NCBI RefSeq assembly: GCF_014202975.1
Contig: NZ_JACHHZ010000001.1
Span: 558,001-622,000, forward strand
Length of the DNA stretch: 64,000 bases
Direction: 5' to 3'
Source: Povalibacter uvarum
Lineage (GTDB): Bacteria; Pseudomonadota; Gammaproteobacteria; Steroidobacterales; Steroidobacteraceae
Position 1 is the stretch's first letter. The number at the start of each line of letters is the position of its first letter. Made by a program: the position numbers and the translations under genes. Shown in pieces: positions 61,837 to 64,000 of this stretch. The notes beneath the pieces are model-generated. The model did no database searches. It worked only from the letters and a program-made list of their open reading frames with translations, and was not told where the DNA came from.

Positions 61837-63306
61837 ATGGATTTCGTCGACATCGAAGCGTTCTTCATCCTGCCGGTCGCGCTCATCGCGTACTGGTTGC
61901 TGCCGCGTCGCGCGGGCTGGCAGAACGCCTATCTCCTGCTGTTGTCATGGGCGCTGTACGCGACCTGGAACTGGCGCTGGCTGCCTCTGATCTGGGTGGG
62001 CACGCTGATCGACTACTGGGCCGGCCGGCACATCGAAGCGCATCGTGCCGAATCCGGTGCGGGGCAACGACGTTTCGCGCTGGCCGTGAGCCTCGTCTGG
62101 AATCTCGGCGCGCTGTGCTTCTTCAAGTACGCGAACTTCTTCATCGAGTCCGCCGCTGAACTATTGAAGCTCTTCGGCGTCGATGCGGCGACGCCCGCGC
62201 TGAGCATCGTGCTCCCGTTGGGCATCTCGTTCTATACGCTGCAGAGAATCAGCTACGTGGTCGACGTCTACGTCGGCCGTGAGACCGCCGGCCGATCGCT
62301 GCTCACGTTCGCAGCGTTCTCCAGCTACTTTCCGCAGCTGACTGCCGGTCCGATTGCACGGGCGTCCGAGTTGCTGCGCCAGTTGGAGCAGCCGCGGTCG
62401 CTCGAAGCTTCCTGGATCGCGCGGGGTGCAGCCGCCTTCCTGTTGGGCTACGCGCTGAAGGGATGGATCGCGGATACCTACGGGCCGACACTCGTCGATC
62501 CGGTCTTCGCAGCCCCTGATGAGTGGAGTGTGCTTTCGCACTGGATCGCCATCGTCGCCTATGCGCTGCAGGTCTTCGGCGATTTCGCGGGCTACAGTCT
62601 GATGGCGATCGGCTGTTCGAGACTGTTCGCGATCGAACTGCCTCCGAACTTCGACTGGCCTTTCCTGAGCCGCAGCCTGCCGGAGTTCTGGCGACGCTGG
62701 CACATCACGCTGAATCGCTGGCTGTTCGACTACATATACAGTCCGCTGACGACTGGCCGAAGCTGGTTCCGCGGCCGGATGGATGTCGCGCTGATGATCA
62801 CGTTCCTCGCGTCGGGCCTGTGGCACGGTGCGGCTGCGACATTCATCCTGTGGGGCGCCATTCACGGTGTGGGCATGATCGTGCAGCGCCAATGGGATGA
62901 GCGCTATCGCGGCTGGTGCAGGGCCGACAGGCGTTTCGTGCAGTGGCGCAAGACGCTGGGTTACGCATTCGTTGCGTGGGTGCTGACGCAGCTCACGTTC
63001 GTACTCTCGCTAGTCCCGTTCCGGTCGCCCGACATGGCGACCGCCGGCCATTTCGCCGCGGGACTCTTTGCATCCGCGGGCACGCGTACCTTCGATCTGT
63101 GGATCGTCGCGGTCGCGAACCTGCTGCTCGGCTTTGGCTTCATCGTTGCGTGCCATGCGATCGCGACGAAGTCAGTTGCGCAGCTCTGGGAGAAGTTCAC
63201 AGCCATGCCGGCACCCGTGCGGGGCGCGGCCTATGGCCTCGGCATCGTCTACCTGCTGCTGTTCGTGCCGCTGGGCGCGAGCACTTTCCTGTACCAGCAA
63301 TTCTGA
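61837..63306 (+). CDS. MBOAT O-acyltransferase (DltB/AlgI-like)
   Basis: This 489-aa membrane-bound O-acyltransferase has about eleven helices and carries acyl groups across the inner membrane. The family active-site region is present: RSLPEFWRRWHITLNRWLFDYIYSPL, then SGLWHGAAATFILWGAIHG with H330 and H343, the two conserved histidines. The early LPLGISFYTLQRISYVVDVY and FFPQLTAGPIARASELL motifs match AlgI/DltB. Together with the SGNH-like protein before it and the ACP after it, it forms a Dlt-like set. Confidence 0.93.
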   Translation: MDFVDIEAFFILPVALIAYWLLPRRAGWQNAYLLLLSWALYATWNWRWLPLIWVGTLIDYWAGRHIEAHRAESGAGQRRFALAVSLVWNLGALCFFKYANFFIESAAELLKLFGVDAATPALSIVLPLGISFYTLQRISYVVDVYVGRETAGRSLLTFAAFSSYFPQLTAGPIARASELLRQLEQPRSLEASWIARGAAAFLLGYALKGWIADTYGPTLVDPVFAAPDEWSVLSHWIAIVAYALQVFGDFAGYSLMAIGCSRLFAIELPPNFDWPFLSRSLPEFWRRWHITLNRWLFDYIYSPLTTGRSWFRGRMDVALMITFLASGLWHGAAATFILWGAIHGVGMIVQRQWDERYRGWCRADRRFVQWRKTLGYAFVAWVLTQLTFVLSLVPFRSPDMATAGHFAAGLFASAGTRTFDLWIVAVANLLLGFGFIVACHAIATKSVAQLWEKFTAMPAPVRGAAYGLGIVYLLLFVPLGASTFLYQQF

Positions 63307-63315
63307 GGACGAACG

Positions 63316-63588
63316 ATGAGCCTCGCATTGCGTCAACGCGTCGTCGACTGGCTCGATGACAACTATCACTTCGGCGATACCGAGGCGCTTCTCGCGGGAG
63401 ACGACGAGAAATCATTCCTGCGCAACGGCATCCTCGACAGCCTCGGCTTCGTGAAGCTGATGCTGTTCCTCGAGGACACGTTCACCGTTCGCATCGACCG
63501 CAAGGACGTGCGGCCCGAGAACTTCGACAGTCTCGGGAAGATCGTGCGTTACATCAGTGTGCTGCCCGGATACCGGGAACCCGCTTGA
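63316..63588 (+). CDS. Acyl carrier protein (DltC-like)
   Basis: This 90-aa carrier has the phosphopantetheine serine S42 in FLRNGILDSLGFVKLM. The WLDDNYHFGD N-terminus and RKDVRPENFDSLGKIVRYI end are those of small acyl or D-alanyl carriers. It probably delivers an acyl group to the MBOAT. GAGGA lies before the ATG. Its stop codon overlaps the next gene's TTG start, so it is coupled to the adenylating ligase that most likely loads it. Confidence 0.9.
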   Translation: MSLALRQRVVDWLDDNYHFGDTEALLAGDDEKSFLRNGILDSLGFVKLMLFLEDTFTVRIDRKDVRPENFDSLGKIVRYISVLPGYREPA

Positions 63589-64000
63589 GCGCGGATCTCT
63601 ATCGTGATGTCGATGAACAGCGCGCGAACACGAGCGCCATGCGTGCGTTCATGGGGTTCTGTGCGAACCGGACGCAACTGAAGTTCGACGGTTATGCGCA
63701 GCTTCAGCAATGGGCCATCCGCGACTCGGCGGAGTTCTGGAAACTGTTCCTCGAGTGGAGCCGGCTTCCGGTAAGCGGCTCGCCCGATCCCACGGTAACC
63801 AGCAGCGATTGCGAGCACGCCCAATTCTTTCCGAACGTTCGGCTCAACTACGCGCGCTGTCTCCTGCGGTCGTTTGACGCTGAGGCGGAGAATCGCGAAG
63901 CCGTCGTTGGCGTGCGCGAGGACGGTAACCGCGCCGCACTCACACGAGCCGAGCTGCGCGCGGCAGTGGAGCGATTTGCGGCAGGACTTCGCAGCCTGGG
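63585..64000 (+). CDS. Acetoacetyl-CoA-synthetase-like ligase, N-terminal fragment (cut by window end)
   Basis: An open reading frame starts at TTG 63585, overlapping the ACP stop, and runs off the right edge after ~138 residues. The visible part is the N-terminal cap of acetyl/acetoacetyl-CoA synthetases: a LQQWAIRDSAEFWKLFLEWSRLP segment and FFPNVRLNYARCLL, very close to the WFPGARLNYAENLL signature of acetoacetyl-CoA synthetase. The ATP loop and catalytic lysine are outside the window. The next in-frame ATG is at 63639. In this operon it probably activates a short acid for the ACP. Confidence 0.82.
   Translation, partial: MSADLYRDVDEQRANTSAMRAFMGFCANRTQLKFDGYAQLQQWAIRDSAEFWKLFLEWSRLPVSGSPDPTVTSSDCEHAQFFPNVRLNYARCLLRSFDAEAENREAVVGVREDGNRAALTRAELRAAVERFAAGLRSL

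Overview
The window is about 64 kb of GC-rich, gene-dense proteobacterial chromosome. The order gltX, tRNA-Ala(GGC), tRNA-Glu(TTC), followed by a bfr/bfd iron pair and a complete PEP-CTERM/exosortase A (XrtA) regulatory block, fits a gammaproteobacterium. That placement is an inference, and a betaproteobacterium is not excluded. I saw no insertion sequence, prophage or CRISPR array.

Layout. 1-2.5 kb holds housekeeping genes: the gltX 3' end, two tRNAs behind a good sigma70 promoter, a lipoprotein, and bacterioferritin with its ferredoxin under a Fur box. 2.7-18.8 kb is the XrtA core, all on the + strand: a polyprenyl-phosphate sugar-1-phosphate transferase, PrsK (kinase), PrsR (sigma54 activator), XrtA, PrsT (TPR lipoprotein), Wza-like export protein, Wzz-like chain-length protein, BY-kinase, outer-membrane protein, NodB-type deacetylase and a GT2. 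18.8-28 kb holds a GT2-deacetylase fusion, an O-antigen-ligase-like protein, a three-gene Gtr-like cassette and two GT4 enzymes. 28-30 kb has one PEP-CTERM protein and one secreted IPT/lyase-fold protein. 30.7-37 kb has two CapK/PaaK-like ligases, a FemAB/GNAT-like enzyme and an asparagine-synthase-like amidotransferase. 37-48 kb carries glycosyltransferases, a Wzx-type flippase, and nucleotide-sugar enzymes including WecB. 47-53.5 kb is a carrier-protein module: deacetylase, ACP, SDR, AMP ligase, LbH acyltransferase, hydrolase, GNAT, methyltransferase. 53.6-59.6 kb has two large secreted adhesin-like proteins and a UPF0104 membrane protein. 59.8-64 kb has a second UPF0104 protein, then an SGNH-like protein, MBOAT, ACP and an acetoacetyl-CoA-synthetase-like ligase cut by the window end.

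Working model. The window encodes synthesis, export and chemical decoration of an exopolysaccharide, together with the sortase-like XrtA system that handles PEP-CTERM proteins. PrsK/PrsR probably drive transcription from sigma54 promoters. I read three -24/-12 sites: before the Wza-like gene, before the PEP-CTERM gene, and before the 1139-aa IPT-repeat protein. The last one would place a protein without a PEP-CTERM tail in the same regulon.

The best candidates for undescribed biology are two separate acyl-carrier-protein modules. The first, at 48-53 kb, looks cytoplasmic. The second, at 60.8-64 kb, resembles a Dlt operon (SGNH/DltD-like, MBOAT/DltB-like, ACP/DltC-like, adenylating ligase in the DltA role). 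Its ligase looks like acetoacetyl-CoA synthetase, which suggests a short acyl group such as acetoacetyl or hydroxybutyryl is passed to an extracytoplasmic polymer.
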